Shown here in pieces: positions 1 to 9,355 of a stretch of 64,000 nt of DNA. The notes under the pieces are model-generated. The model did no database searches. It was not told where the DNA came from and saw only the letters and a program-made list of their open reading frames with translations. The stretch comes from Cyclobacterium roseum. GTDB lineage: Bacteria; Bacteroidota; Bacteroidia; Cytophagales; Cyclobacteriaceae. The translations under genes were made by a program, and so were the position numbers. The first letter of the stretch is position 1; every line of letters begins with the position of its first letter. The stretch spans positions 1-64,000 of the forward strand of contig NZ_WNKF01000003.1 of assembly GCF_010119225.1 (NCBI RefSeq), written 5' to 3'.

Positions 1-11
1 GCTCAGTAAAA

Positions 12-415
12 CTTATATGTTCTTATATATCTTATATGGTTCTCTTTTTTTTAACGATATAAGGGATATAAGGCCATTGAAGGGGGTAGGAAAATCTTAT
101 ATCCTCTTAAATGCCTGATATGGTTCCTTATTTATTTCGGAAAAAATCGGGCGCCACAGATAACACAGATCCACATAGATAATTTAAGGATCAAAAAAAA
201 CTTATATGTTCTTATATAGCTTATATGGTTCTCTTTTTTTTAACCATATAAGGGCATTGAAGGGGGGCAGTAAAAGCTTATATGCTCTTAAATGGCTTAT
301 ATGGTTCCTTATTTATTGCTGAAAAAAGTGTTCACCACAGATTACACCGAATTTTAAGGCTCAAAAAAACTTATATGTTCTTATATATCTTATATGGTTC
401 TCTTTTTTTAACCAC
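12..415. repeat. AT-rich imperfect tandem repeat block
   Basis: A core of about 45 bp that begins CTTATATGTTCTTATATA and runs through a TATATGGTTCTC stretch into a T-tract recurs almost unchanged at 12, 201 and 370, giving spacings of 189 and 169 bp. Between the cores lies a second related motif (TATATGGTTCCTTATTTATT) at about 117 and 298, followed in each case by a CACAGAT-type stretch. The block is non-coding as far as I can see; a 92-codon open frame at 282-560 runs through the repeats and has no family resemblance. Function unknown; it could be a decayed repeat array or a MITE-like intergenic repeat. Confidence 0.75.
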
Positions 416-499
416 AGAAGTAGAAGGATCCGGTAATATTCCTAATGCATTTTTCGGGTTGAATAAGGTAGTTATTAACAAATCCCGTGATCACATAAA

Positions 500-524
500 A
501 AAAGCCCCCAATTTGGGAGCTTTT
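500..524 (-). terminator. Rho-independent terminator of hsp20
   Basis: Read on the minus strand, AAAGCTCCCAA pairs with TTGGGGGCTTT around a very short loop and is followed at once by a T-rich run. It lies 23 bp past the hsp20 stop codon, where a terminator is expected. Confidence 0.7.
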
Positions 525-546
525 CTAATGGTTTTCAAAATTTGGA

Positions 547-1002
547 TTAGCCAACCGTAATCTGCTTAACCTCTTTTTTGATCTCTTTTTTTGGGATGGT
601 TACCAACAGAATACCATCCTTGTACTGGGCATTGATGTTGTCAATGTCCGCTTTCTCTTCGGGTAGGAAAAAGGACCTTTGGAAAGATTCGTAGTGAAAT
701 TCCCTCCGGGTTACCTGATCCTTTTCTTCCTGCTCTTCGGATTTCCTTTCGGAGGCAATTACCAGGTGCTCATTTTCATAAGAGATGTTGAAATCATCTT
801 TCTTCAATCCGGGTACGGCCAGTTCAAGCAGGTAATTCTTTTCATTTTCTTTGATATTTACCGCTGGTACGCTGGCCTTGAAACGGCTCATTGGGGCACC
901 CAGATCAAAAGCCGAGGGCATGTCAAATAACCTGTCAAACAAATTGTCAAAGGCAGGTACTTGAGATTTTTTTCCGTTGTTTGCTACTTTCATCAGTGTC
1001 AT
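547..1002 (-). CDS. Small heat-shock protein, Hsp20/alpha-crystallin family
   Basis: An ATP-independent holdase chaperone of about 151 residues that would bind unfolding proteins in the cytoplasm. The alpha-crystallin domain covers roughly residues 40-145: it begins around PAVNIKENEKNYLLELAVPG, contains the FNISYENEHLVI strands, and ends with the typical GILLVTIPKK segment. The short C-terminal tail KQITV has an I-x-V motif of the kind used in oligomer contacts. I chose the ATG at 1002 (MTLMKV) because family members in this phylum begin in this way; an upstream in-frame start at 1056 would add an unusual Lys/Cys-rich lead. It is a single gene with its own terminator. Stress regulation is likely but no promoter element was identified. 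Confidence 0.93.
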   Translation of the reverse strand: MTLMKVANNGKKSQVPAFDNLFDRLFDMPSAFDLGAPMSRFKASVPAVNIKENEKNYLLELAVPGLKKDDFNISYENEHLVIASERKSEEQEEKDQVTRREFHYESFQRSFFLPEEKADIDNINAQYKDGILLVTIPKKEIKKEVKQITVG

Positions 1003-1178
1003 GGCTATAATAGTTTTGGTTTTACAATGCTTTTTTTCTTCTAAAAAACAAACCAAATGCCATTTTTAAAATGGCCGTAAACCATTGAAAAATAAGACAA
1101 TAAGACATATTTATTCGCATAAGGCAGTCAAAATGTCTAATTATATTTTGAAATAATGCCAAAATGTCTTTCGGAGAA

Positions 1179-2453
1179 TCAATCGTAAAACAGGCCGGGA
1201 AGCCAAAGGCTCACAGCCGGAACATAGGTCACCAGTACCAGCACCAGCAAACTCACTAAGAGGAAAGGCAATCCGGCACGAGCAATTTTCTCCAAAGACA
1301 CTCCCCCGATACTTGAGGCGACAAATAAACATACGCCTACAGGAGGCGTGGTAAGGCCGATGACCAAATTCACAACCATGATAATGGCAAATTGAACGGG
1401 ATCTACCCCAACCTGAACCGCCACGCCTAACAAGACCGGAAACAATATCAGCAGCGCAGCGATGGTTTCCATAAAAGCCCCAACGAAAAGTAACAACAAA
1501 TTAATCAGTAATAGCAATACCCACTTGTTTTCCGTCAGTTGCAGCAGCGTGGTGGCGATCTGTTGGGGTAACTCTTCCACCGTCATGATCCAGGCAAAAA
1601 GGTTGGCAAAGCCCACCAGCACCATTAAGGAAGCGGTTGTTTTGGCCGATTGTAATAAAATTTTCGGTATGCGTCTAAAGGTCAAGTCTTTGTACACCCA
1701 AAGGCCTATACCCATCGCATAAATTACCGCCACGATGGATGCCTCGGTGGGCGTAAATACACCGCCAATGATACCAAATAGGATCAGCAAGGTCATCATT
1801 ATCGCCCAAAAGGCCTGCATGAAACTTTTGAAAATGAACATCGGCGATTTCCGATCGCTTTTGGGATAGTTTTTCTTGACAGCTATAAAATAGGCGGTAA
1901 GTAAAAATCCCAACCCCAATAATAAGCCTGGGACGATGCCGGCAACAAAGAGCTTTCCGACAGACAGCCCGGTTAAGGTGGCCGCTATGATCATGGGAAG
2001 GCTGGGGGGGATGATGGGACCAATGGTGGAAGACGAAGCGGTAATGGCGCAGGAAAAGGGTGCATCGTAGCCTTCCTTTTTCATCGCAGGAATCATAACC
2101 GATCCGATGCTGGCCGTATCTGCTATGGCCGTTCCCGATATCCCCCCAAAAAGCATGGATGCCCCCACGTTGGCTAAGCCTAAGCCGCCCCGAATATGAC
2201 CCAACAGGGCATTGCAAAAATGAATGATCCGCTGGGTAATACCACCTGCATTCATCAGGTTGCCCGCCAGAATAAAACCCGGAATGGACAAAAGGACAAA
2301 CACATCAATACCGGCATACATTTTTTGCGGGATGACCATCAGTGGGATATCGCTAAAAATAAGATAGGAGAAGGCAGAAATGCCCAGAGCAAAGGCAATC
2401 GGGAACCCCAAAATTAATAGCAAAAGGAATACAATGAAAAGAAGGGCGGTCAT
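1179..2453 (-). CDS. dctM: TRAP transporter large permease, DctM-type
   Basis: The large membrane subunit of a tripartite ATP-independent periplasmic transporter; it carries the Na+-coupled transport path for organic acids. The 424 residues are hydrophobic throughout, as expected for about 12 helices. They show DctM signatures: FVLLSIPGFILAGNLMNAGG near the start, the GGISGTAIADTASIGSVMIP loop, SSTIGPIIPPSLPMI, and TPPVGVCLFVASSIG near the C-terminus. The first codon overlaps the dctQ stop by four bases (ATGA), so the two subunits are translationally coupled. Last gene of the dctP-dctQ-dctM operon. The substrate cannot be read from this subunit. Confidence 0.95.
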   Translation of the reverse strand: MTALLFIVFLLLLILGFPIAFALGISAFSYLIFSDIPLMVIPQKMYAGIDVFVLLSIPGFILAGNLMNAGGITQRIIHFCNALLGHIRGGLGLANVGASMLFGGISGTAIADTASIGSVMIPAMKKEGYDAPFSCAITASSSTIGPIIPPSLPMIIAATLTGLSVGKLFVAGIVPGLLLGLGFLLTAYFIAVKKNYPKSDRKSPMFIFKSFMQAFWAIMMTLLILFGIIGGVFTPTEASIVAVIYAMGIGLWVYKDLTFRRIPKILLQSAKTTASLMVLVGFANLFAWIMTVEELPQQIATTLLQLTENKWVLLLLINLLLLFVGAFMETIAALLILFPVLLGVAVQVGVDPVQFAIIMVVNLVIGLTTPPVGVCLFVASSIGGVSLEKIARAGLPFLLVSLLVLVLVTYVPAVSLWLPGLFYD

Positions 2454-2911
2454 TTCAGCTTTTTTAGTAGTTCCAACAAAGCGTACAGGCTGGTAAATAG
2501 CCCCATTATCGCCATGGCCGCATACATAAAAGCCATGTTGAGGTTCAGGGCAGGGGATTTCTGCAGGCTGACAATATCCATTAATGGCAGGCTAAAGATA
2601 AATTGGGTGCCCATTATGATCAGGATGAACAGTAATATTACGGCTTGCATGCGGGCTTTTGCCTTAGGGGAAAGCCTGTCCAGAAAGGTATTGACACTGA
2701 CGTATCCCTGGTCCTTTATGGACAGGGCAGCACCTACGCTGACCAAGTAAATAAAGCTAAAACGTGCCAACTCCTCCGTCCAGTTGGGTGCCCAGGGTAA
2801 GGCATACCTGGCCACGACCTGAAGTAGTACCACGGCTATCATCACCATAAAACTCAGACTTACAAAGTGGCCGAGTATTTTGTCCAGCAAAGGGAAATTG
2901 GTTTTCATCAT
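2450..2911 (-). CDS. dctQ: TRAP transporter small permease, DctQ-type
   Basis: The small four-helix subunit of the TRAP transporter (153 residues), thought to connect the binding protein to DctM in the inner membrane. Four hydrophobic stretches are visible: about residues 12-32, 48-66, 88-108 and 127-147. The typical DctQ region WTEELARFSFIYLVSVGAA follows the first helix. It overlaps dctP upstream and dctM downstream by four bases each, so all three subunits should be made together. Confidence 0.93.
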   Translation of the reverse strand: MMKTNFPLLDKILGHFVSLSFMVMIAVVLLQVVARYALPWAPNWTEELARFSFIYLVSVGAALSIKDQGYVSVNTFLDRLSPKAKARMQAVILLFILIIMGTQFIFSLPLMDIVSLQKSPALNLNMAFMYAAMAIMGLFTSLYALLELLKKLK

Positions 2912-3897
2912 GGTACTTCCTGAATTCTTCTTAGCAAATCAATTTGTTCTTCGTTAAAGGCCTGCATGACTGCCTTTGTAGCGGCTTCTCTAAAGGCATT
3001 TTTATCCACCTCGATAAATTCCATCCCCTGATCCAGCAGAAATTGGTAGTCTTTTTTTTCCTGAACCAGAAACAATTCGTGTTCGTATTCCTGCATGATC
3101 CCCGCAGATACATCAATAACCTCCTGTAAATCCGGAGGCAACATTTCGTATTTTTTATTGCTCATGACCACGTAGGCCCAGCTCTTGACATGCTCGGTCA
3201 GCATGCAATACTTTTGCACCTCGTACAAGCCCGCGTCTTTGATCAGCGCAAAGGGGTTTTCCTGTCCGTGAATGGTGGATTGTTGCAGGGCGGTGAATAC
3301 CTCCGAAAACGCCATCGGGGTCGGTTTGGCACCCAGAGCACTCCAGGTGTCCACGAACAAGGATACCGCAGGTACCCGGAGTATCATTCCCTGCAAGTCA
3401 TCCGGATGGCGGATCGGCCGGTTGGCGGTAAGGTTTCTGGCTCCTCTTTCAAACCAGGCGATGGGACGAAATCCCGCTACGTCCAGAATGTGTTGCTCGA
3501 TTTCTTCTCCCAGGGGTCCCCCGGCTACTTTCTTGAGATGATCAGAATCACGGATGGCAAAGGGCGTGGCGCACAAGATGGATTTGGGAAGGCTCCAGCT
3601 TTGTAAGGATTCTCCTGTAATCATGATATCGGCACTGCCTACCAGGAGACCTGTGAGTACGTCCATCTCTTTTCCCAACTGCTCGTTTGGGTAAACAATG
3701 ACTTCTATCCGGCCCTCAGATCGTTTTTTTACCTCTTCGGCGAATTTTAAGCTGGCTTTATGCCAGCCATGTTCCCGGTTGGCCAGATGACCAAAGCGCA
3801 GGGTATATTCAGGTTTTTTATTCCGGTCAGCTTGGCATCCTAGCAGGTGTAATAGAAAAACGAGTAGAAATACCTGAAAACAGCCTTTTGGGTTCAT
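2908..3897 (-). CDS. dctP: TRAP transporter solute-binding lipoprotein, DctP-type
   Basis: The extracytoplasmic binding protein that delivers the substrate to DctQM. I chose the ATG at 3897 because it gives a clean lipoprotein signal (MNPKGCFQVFLLVFLLHLLGC, lipobox LLGC, lipidated Cys21); the longer frame to 3990 would bury this signal. The mature part has the DctP fold marks: the FGHLANREHGWHKASLKFAEEV opening region, a YPNEQLG segment, and the LQGMILRVP motif whose Arg normally binds a substrate carboxylate. This points to an organic acid, possibly a sugar acid. It is a lipid-anchored rather than soluble binding protein. First gene of the operon. Confidence 0.93.
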   Translation of the reverse strand: MNPKGCFQVFLLVFLLHLLGCQADRNKKPEYTLRFGHLANREHGWHKASLKFAEEVKKRSEGRIEVIVYPNEQLGKEMDVLTGLLVGSADIMITGESLQSWSLPKSILCATPFAIRDSDHLKKVAGGPLGEEIEQHILDVAGFRPIAWFERGARNLTANRPIRHPDDLQGMILRVPAVSLFVDTWSALGAKPTPMAFSEVFTALQQSTIHGQENPFALIKDAGLYEVQKYCMLTEHVKSWAYVVMSNKKYEMLPPDLQEVIDVSAGIMQEYEHELFLVQEKKDYQFLLDQGMEFIEVDKNAFREAATKAVMQAFNEEQIDLLRRIQEVP

Positions 3898-3986
3898 AGA
3901 TACAGCCTTCAAACAAGTTAGTATGGGTTCATTCAATGGAAATTGACTCCAAAGTACAAAAATTATTTTCCCAGGACATTTTATTT

Positions 3987-6900
3987 TCAAAATTTCGCCC
4001 CCACGACCACTGTTTTTTTGACGTGCTGAACTTGTCCGTTGGGGTGGATCAATTCCGCCGACAGAATGTAGTATCCTGCCGTCACTTTTTCGCCGCTTTC
4101 ATTGCTGCCATCCCAGGTGTAAAAGCCCTCTGCACCCCAGATTTCATTCTGGCATAACACCTTTACCGGAATTCCCGTAGGAGAGAAAATGCGTAGCGTT
4201 GCCTGAAATCCAGGTGCGGGCATTTTATACGAGATGGTGGTGAACGGCTTTTCACCAGCAGCCATGGGAATAAACACCTCGGGCGACAACTGAATGCCAA
4301 ATCCAGCATTATTCTGCTCGTACACCTGGGAGTTTTTAGCCCCAGGGCTGGCATGGCCCACATGGGCTCCGGCAGAATGCCAATTCTCCGGGTCGTTGGT
4401 AGGAGCTGTGACGGAATACCTTTCGAGCGAAATTCCCTTGACATCCCGAAGGAATGCATGGTGAAAGTCCTCATCGTAATCCATTCGTTCCACCCAGTTT
4501 TCTTCCGGATCCCATAGAATGACTGTTCCAGAACGAATCGGATAGCTGGGCAAACTCATTTCCACAAATTTTTCCCGATTGCTGAGGGGATACTGTTCGG
4601 CCAGTTTTTGGGAGTCTGTGGTCAGCACCAGGTAATCAAATGGATCCAAAATCAAATCCTGGCCGGAAATTACCCGTCGGTTGCTGATTTCTCCATCCCT
4701 TGCATTGGCCAGCTTCCAGTTTTTAAGGTTGAGGTACTTCTCGGAATGATTGTAGATCTCCACAAATTTCGGAACCCCTGTAGCCGGGTTAAACAGAATT
4801 TCATTTAGCAGTAAGTCCCCTTCTGCTGCCTTGCCCGGGACCCTAACCAACAAGCTATTGGCATCTGGCGGCAGGGAATTTCCTGCACAATCCTGCCAGT
4901 TTCCCACCTTTACTTCGTAGACCTGATTTGCTTGCAGGGGTTCCTGAAGGAGTAGCACCCACTGAAACTGGTCCAGTGAATCTTTATACGAGGCTTTTAT
5001 GATCCTTTCGGGGGACAAAGTAAATTCGCTGTTTTGGTTATGAATGGCTACCGGTTTTGAAAATCGTAGAATAATTCGGGATTCGTCTTCCAGCACCGCG
5101 GCAAGCAGACGAGGTGCCGTGCGGTCGGGAAGATCGTCGAATACCGAGTTTTGTCCTCCGGGAGTCCCCCTATTTTCGCTGCTTGAAGGAGCATAGTTGG
5201 TTATGGATACGCAGGGGTAATAGGGGTTGATTACTTCCAGGCTGTACCCATTGCTGCCTATTTCGCTTCCGAGGGGCATGGAAGGATCGAATTTAATCCG
5301 GTCTATCAAGGCTCCACGGGAATTTGTCAGGGTCACCACGTCCCCGCCATTCAGTAGCGTGGGCCAGGCCTTAAGCCCCAGTACGTTCCCAAAGCGGGCA
5401 AAGGACTCCGCATAAGATGCCGGGCAAAGAATAAGGTATTCACCCGGACCCAGGCTGGCACGCGGGAGCGTGATTTCACTTCGGCTGTTAGAGAGCTTCA
5501 TACCGCCTAATTGGAAGGTTTTATCGTTGGGGTTAAACAGTTCCAGGTATTCCACCTCCGGAAGCCCGCTTCCCGGCCGGGGTGCAGGCATCATTTCGTT
5601 AAGGATCAACTCCCTGAATGCAGGGATTTCGGGTGGCTGATAGCTCAGGCTCATCGCGACAGGATGGATGGTGTTGCCATCCAAATCTTCCAGGCCTTCT
5701 ATGAGCAAGCTAATTTCCTCTCCCAGCTCCCAGCCATTTTCGAAGGCAAGCAGGACCTCTTTCCCACTGTTTTCTAAGGTAATCCAGCCAGGCGAATCCC
5801 CATTCACGGAATAGAATCCCGGCACCACCGCCAGAACCGGGTTTAGTTTCTTGTCAAAATGTAGCAGTAGATTATGTTCCGGCAATAGTTCCACTTCGAG
5901 TAGTTCCGGAGCCAGCGGACTCCAGGAAACAGGCCGTAAACTTCCGGGAAGCCTGCGACCATTCGCTCCCATTCGGGCCGGGATCCGTAGCGTCCAAAGA
6001 GAACCCACTGGAAGCGGTTCATCGATAATTACCTGAATTTGCTCGGGCTTACTTTGGTTGAGCAGGGTCTCCAAACCCCGATCATCCTCCAAAAAATGAA
6101 AATCTCCGTCCCAGGGGGTATTTTTATCCAGCGGGATTTGCTGCCTGAGGTGAAGCAATTGGGCATTTTCCATCCAAAGGTCTAAAATGCCATCGTCGAA
6201 TAACATCGAAGCCTCCCTGGGAAGGCTGGCCTTTCCGTTTTCGCCCTTAACCGAAGTAATGGAAGCCTGTAGGGTATCTCCAACCATCAGGTTCTCCTGC
6301 AGAGAAAGGCTGACTTGATAGCCGTTTTCCATCAGCCGAACCTCCAGCGGTGGCCGCGTGCCGATCCGGTAATGTTCGGGAAACAGCACCGATCCCGGAT
6401 CCGGGAAATCAGTAAAGGTGAGCTCTATGGTTTGATAATCCAGAATGTCCAGCCTACTGACAGCAAACTGAGAATGATCCAGTTTGTATGCCTCATTCAG
6501 GCTTATTTCTCCCGTTCTGGCTTGCACCATGGGAAGTCGTATGTCCAGGATATCGGAAGTCAGTGGCACCTGGGCATAAAGCGTTAAATTTAGCCCATTA
6601 GATGAAAGGGAAAAGGTTTTCTCAAGCTTACCGTCAATCAGTACTGAATCGGGCGAATGGATGGCCTTGCTCCAAACCAATTGCAGCTCATACGGAGAAA
6701 GCAAGTAGGCAGAGTCAATTTTTGGAGGAAGGGTATCCCAGCTAAAGGATCTGCTAATGGTTTGCGTCATTTCTTCACCGTATAGATCTTTTAGGTTTTT
6801 TATTTGAAGCCGGTAGGATTTTCCGGGAGTAAATTCGCTGGAAAACTCCAGCAGCACCCGTGATGGTCCGGGTAAGCTTACCGATTCCGGAGAACCGACA

Positions 6901-9251
6901 CCTTCGTTTACTTCATACGATTGATGAATTGCTGCCCACTTGGGGTCCAGCGCTTTATTGAACTCCAGCATCAAGCTTTGTGAGGAAGGGATGCGTAGCT
7001 CGCTTAGTTCTATTTTCCGGGTATCCCAGCGGAAAGGCTGGCTAAAGGTGATCCGCCCCTTCCCGTCCTGATCTTCGATACCGGTAATTTCCAAAATCAA
7101 TTCCTGGTTTTGTGAAAATTCCCGGTCAAATACCAATAGAAAAGCATCTTGTTCTTCTGCCACCGCCAACACCCGGGCAGGCTGCAAGAAGTCCGGTTGT
7201 AATTGATAGTTTTCCGGATTCAGGACCGATTCGGGATTTACCGAACCGGCGAATTGAACTTTCAGAATGGTGGGGGCGTAAAAGGCCAGGCTGTCCAGGT
7301 AATTTTCCCAGGAAAAGGTAATTTGTTCGGCAGAAAGAAAATTGCCATACCGGTCCGAAATGCTGTCAACCCGAACAGTATAATCGGCACCTATTTGTAA
7401 GGAGGTATTGAGTTGTAAGCGAACTTCATTGGTTTCCCGCCTTTGAGCAGCCAGTACTTCTACCGGTCGATCTACTATTCGATAATTTTCAAACCGGGAA
7501 GCAGCGAGGCTATCCAGCTCCTCATCAAATACCAGCAAGAGCGCTTTATCTGATACTCCCCACACGGATGCCAAGCGGGGAGGATCTTCATCAAATAAAA
7601 AGGAAACGGTTTCAAAGGACAGAGGCACCCCAAAGCAATCGAGCAGGTCCCCGGGTTCCAATGGGTACCGATTCCCTGAAACCATGGGTTCCGGTAGCTG
7701 CAGCAATAGCACATTTCCTGAGTGTTCGATTACCGGCAAGGGCTCCCCGGCAAGCGTAAACGGCGGCGTTTGCCCAAGCTCCTCGGGTAATGCCTTGGAA
7801 AATGTAAGCTGAATCCGGTCGGCCGAAAGCGGGAATACTTCCAGCAATTCGAACGGTCGGCTATCCGGCTCCTCGCTGAAAACCGCATTTTCGTTTCCCG
7901 GTGTGCCGCCTTTCGCTGCGGTGGAAGCCCTCCAATTGAAGTGATCACTGCAAGCCTGAAAGGGATTGATGCGTTCGATTGACCAGCCTCCCGCTGACTT
8001 CTCAGGATCCCGGTAAAAGGATTCGGAATATTCCAGGCTATCTACCAAATTGCCGAATCCGTCTCTTATCTCGATCTTGCCGGAATTATTGGGAAGGGTG
8101 CGGAAGGGATTGACGGTGGCCACCTGTCCATAGGCTTCAAGAGCTGGCTTTGTGGCAGGAGAGCAAAGGATCAGGTAAGAGAGTGGTTCGATTACCTGCG
8201 TTTCAATCAGCACCTCATTATAGGTAAAACCCCTAAGCCGTAGGGGTTTGTCCAGCCGGTTAAATAGCTCAATGTACTCGGCGCTACTACTTGTCGGCAA
8301 AACGGGAGCTGCAGGGACCTTACCTTTTGGATTGGGATCGGCCATCAATTCATTGATGATCAGCGCACCGGCTGGTGTGGGTGTTTCAATGGAAAAGGCG
8401 TATTCCCAATTTTCCAAAACCTGCCCCGCGGCTACCGCTTCAATCTGTTCGAATGCCAGCAGATAGTCATTGGTATACAACTGATCAGCGAATTCGAGTA
8501 GCATAACCGACGGCTCGGGAAAGGTTACGTTTTCAGGTCTCCCATACCCGTTATTAAGGATAATGGCCTCATTATCCAAGTTCACCGGCTGGTTGAATTG
8601 GAGGGAAAGGGTGTTTTCTCCCATGACTTCCAGGCCGTTGACGGCGAGTTCTTCCGTTTGTTCGTTGCCGTTTTGTACGGAAAACCCATCCAAATACACC
8701 CGGGCAGCCGTGCCGGAACCCGGTCCGTATACTACCTCCATTAACACGGTTAGGGTTTCCAGGTTCCTGAATTTTTCCGGGATGGGGAGGGAATAGGCCG
8801 TATAGGATCCGTCTTCGTTGGGAAAAGTCCCGGCATCTCCCAGCGGAATGCGTTCGCCGAATCCGTCTTCCGGATTTTCTGAAAAGGAGAAGTAGAGTAA
8901 GGCCGGCCGGTTTCCGTTCCCATTTTTGCTAGTTCTGGCCTGAAAGGAAATTGTAGGGTTGGATACCCCAACAGTCGCTATTTTTATGTAAATTTGCGCA
9001 CTGAAACTTGCTATAGGTTGAATGCCCAGGGCATGGGACTGGTTCAGTCCTTCACCTGTCGCCTGAAATACCCGGGAAGATCCGTCACTGATTTCGTTGG
9101 CAGACCATCCAGGCAAAAATTCATCCGGGTGGTTCACAATGGCGAATCTTTCTTCAAAATCCTGTGTTTCCATAGGCTTTGAAGAGGGGATAAAGGCAAG
9201 GCCTGGGAGTAAAAAAGTAATGAAGTGTCCGATCAAAATGATGGCTTTCAT
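3987..9251 (-). CDS. Giant secreted protein with three lamin-tail domains and Ig-like repeats
   Basis: A 1754-residue exported protein. Residues 1-19 form a Sec signal peptide. Lamin-tail (LTD) domains begin near residue 295 (LIINELMADP), 1213 (LILNEMMPAP) and 1477 (LLLNEILFNP); each has the ExxELFN/VEIYN core and a later LILC or LVLT strand. Between LTD1 and LTD2 (about 465-1200) lie repeated beta-sandwich units with the pattern 'L.L.F...L', resembling Ig-like/SbsA-type repeats. The last 85 residues resemble a FlgD-like Ig or type IX secretion sorting domain (the TWDGSNESGEKVTAGYYIL region). No catalytic motif was seen, so a structural, adhesive or scaffold role at the cell surface is possible but inferred. 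It is transcribed alone; dctP starts 89 bp downstream. Confidence 0.85.
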   Translation of the reverse strand: MKAIILIGHFITFLLPGLAFIPSSKPMETQDFEERFAIVNHPDEFLPGWSANEISDGSSRVFQATGEGLNQSHALGIQPIASFSAQIYIKIATVGVSNPTISFQARTSKNGNGNRPALLYFSFSENPEDGFGERIPLGDAGTFPNEDGSYTAYSLPIPEKFRNLETLTVLMEVVYGPGSGTAARVYLDGFSVQNGNEQTEELAVNGLEVMGENTLSLQFNQPVNLDNEAIILNNGYGRPENVTFPEPSVMLLEFADQLYTNDYLLAFEQIEAVAAGQVLENWEYAFSIETPTPAGALIINELMADPNPKGKVPAAPVLPTSSSAEYIELFNRLDKPLRLRGFTYNEVLIETQVIEPLSYLILCSPATKPALEAYGQVATVNPFRTLPNNSGKIEIRDGFGNLVDSLEYSESFYRDPEKSAGGWSIERINPFQACSDHFNWRASTAAKGGTPGNENAVFSEEPDSRPFELLEVFPLSADRIQLTFSKALPEELGQTPPFTLAGEPLPVIEHSGNVLLLQLPEPMVSGNRYPLEPGDLLDCFGVPLSFETVSFLFDEDPPRLASVWGVSDKALLLVFDEELDSLAASRFENYRIVDRPVEVLAAQRRETNEVRLQLNTSLQIGADYTVRVDSISDRYGNFLSAEQITFSWENYLDSLAFYAPTILKVQFAGSVNPESVLNPENYQLQPDFLQPARVLAVAEEQDAFLLVFDREFSQNQELILEITGIEDQDGKGRITFSQPFRWDTRKIELSELRIPSSQSLMLEFNKALDPKWAAIHQSYEVNEGVGSPESVSLPGPSRVLLEFSSEFTPGKSYRLQIKNLKDLYGEEMTQTISRSFSWDTLPPKIDSAYLLSPYELQLVWSKAIHSPDSVLIDGKLEKTFSLSSNGLNLTLYAQVPLTSDILDIRLPMVQARTGEISLNEAYKLDHSQFAVSRLDILDYQTIELTFTDFPDPGSVLFPEHYRIGTRPPLEVRLMENGYQVSLSLQENLMVGDTLQASITSVKGENGKASLPREASMLFDDGILDLWMENAQLLHLRQQIPLDKNTPWDGDFHFLEDDRGLETLLNQSKPEQIQVIIDEPLPVGSLWTLRIPARMGANGRRLPGSLRPVSWSPLAPELLEVELLPEHNLLLHFDKKLNPVLAVVPGFYSVNGDSPGWITLENSGKEVLLAFENGWELGEEISLLIEGLEDLDGNTIHPVAMSLSYQPPEIPAFRELILNEMMPAPRPGSGLPEVEYLELFNPNDKTFQLGGMKLSNSRSEITLPRASLGPGEYLILCPASYAESFARFGNVLGLKAWPTLLNGGDVVTLTNSRGALIDRIKFDPSMPLGSEIGSNGYSLEVINPYYPCVSITNYAPSSSENRGTPGGQNSVFDDLPDRTAPRLLAAVLEDESRIILRFSKPVAIHNQNSEFTLSPERIIKASYKDSLDQFQWVLLLQEPLQANQVYEVKVGNWQDCAGNSLPPDANSLLVRVPGKAAEGDLLLNEILFNPATGVPKFVEIYNHSEKYLNLKNWKLANARDGEISNRRVISGQDLILDPFDYLVLTTDSQKLAEQYPLSNREKFVEMSLPSYPIRSGTVILWDPEENWVERMDYDEDFHHAFLRDVKGISLERYSVTAPTNDPENWHSAGAHVGHASPGAKNSQVYEQNNAGFGIQLSPEVFIPMAAGEKPFTTISYKMPAPGFQATLRIFSPTGIPVKVLCQNEIWGAEGFYTWDGSNESGEKVTAGYYILSAELIHPNGQVQHVKKTVVVGAKF

Positions 9252-9355
9252 AGATTGAATATAATAAACAGAATATACAACACGCGTAATTCAATGAAAA
9301 AAAGTTTTCCTGTGGATTCTTCAGGAAAGTAGAACCGGTCAAAATAATAGTCAAC

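Noticed and set aside
1-420. CRISPR array
   Set aside because: Only three core copies, spacings of 169-189 bp, and the 'spacers' are themselves similar to each other.
282-560. 92-residue reading frame in the repeat block
   Set aside because: It runs across the AT-rich repeats and the hsp20 terminator and shows no family resemblance.
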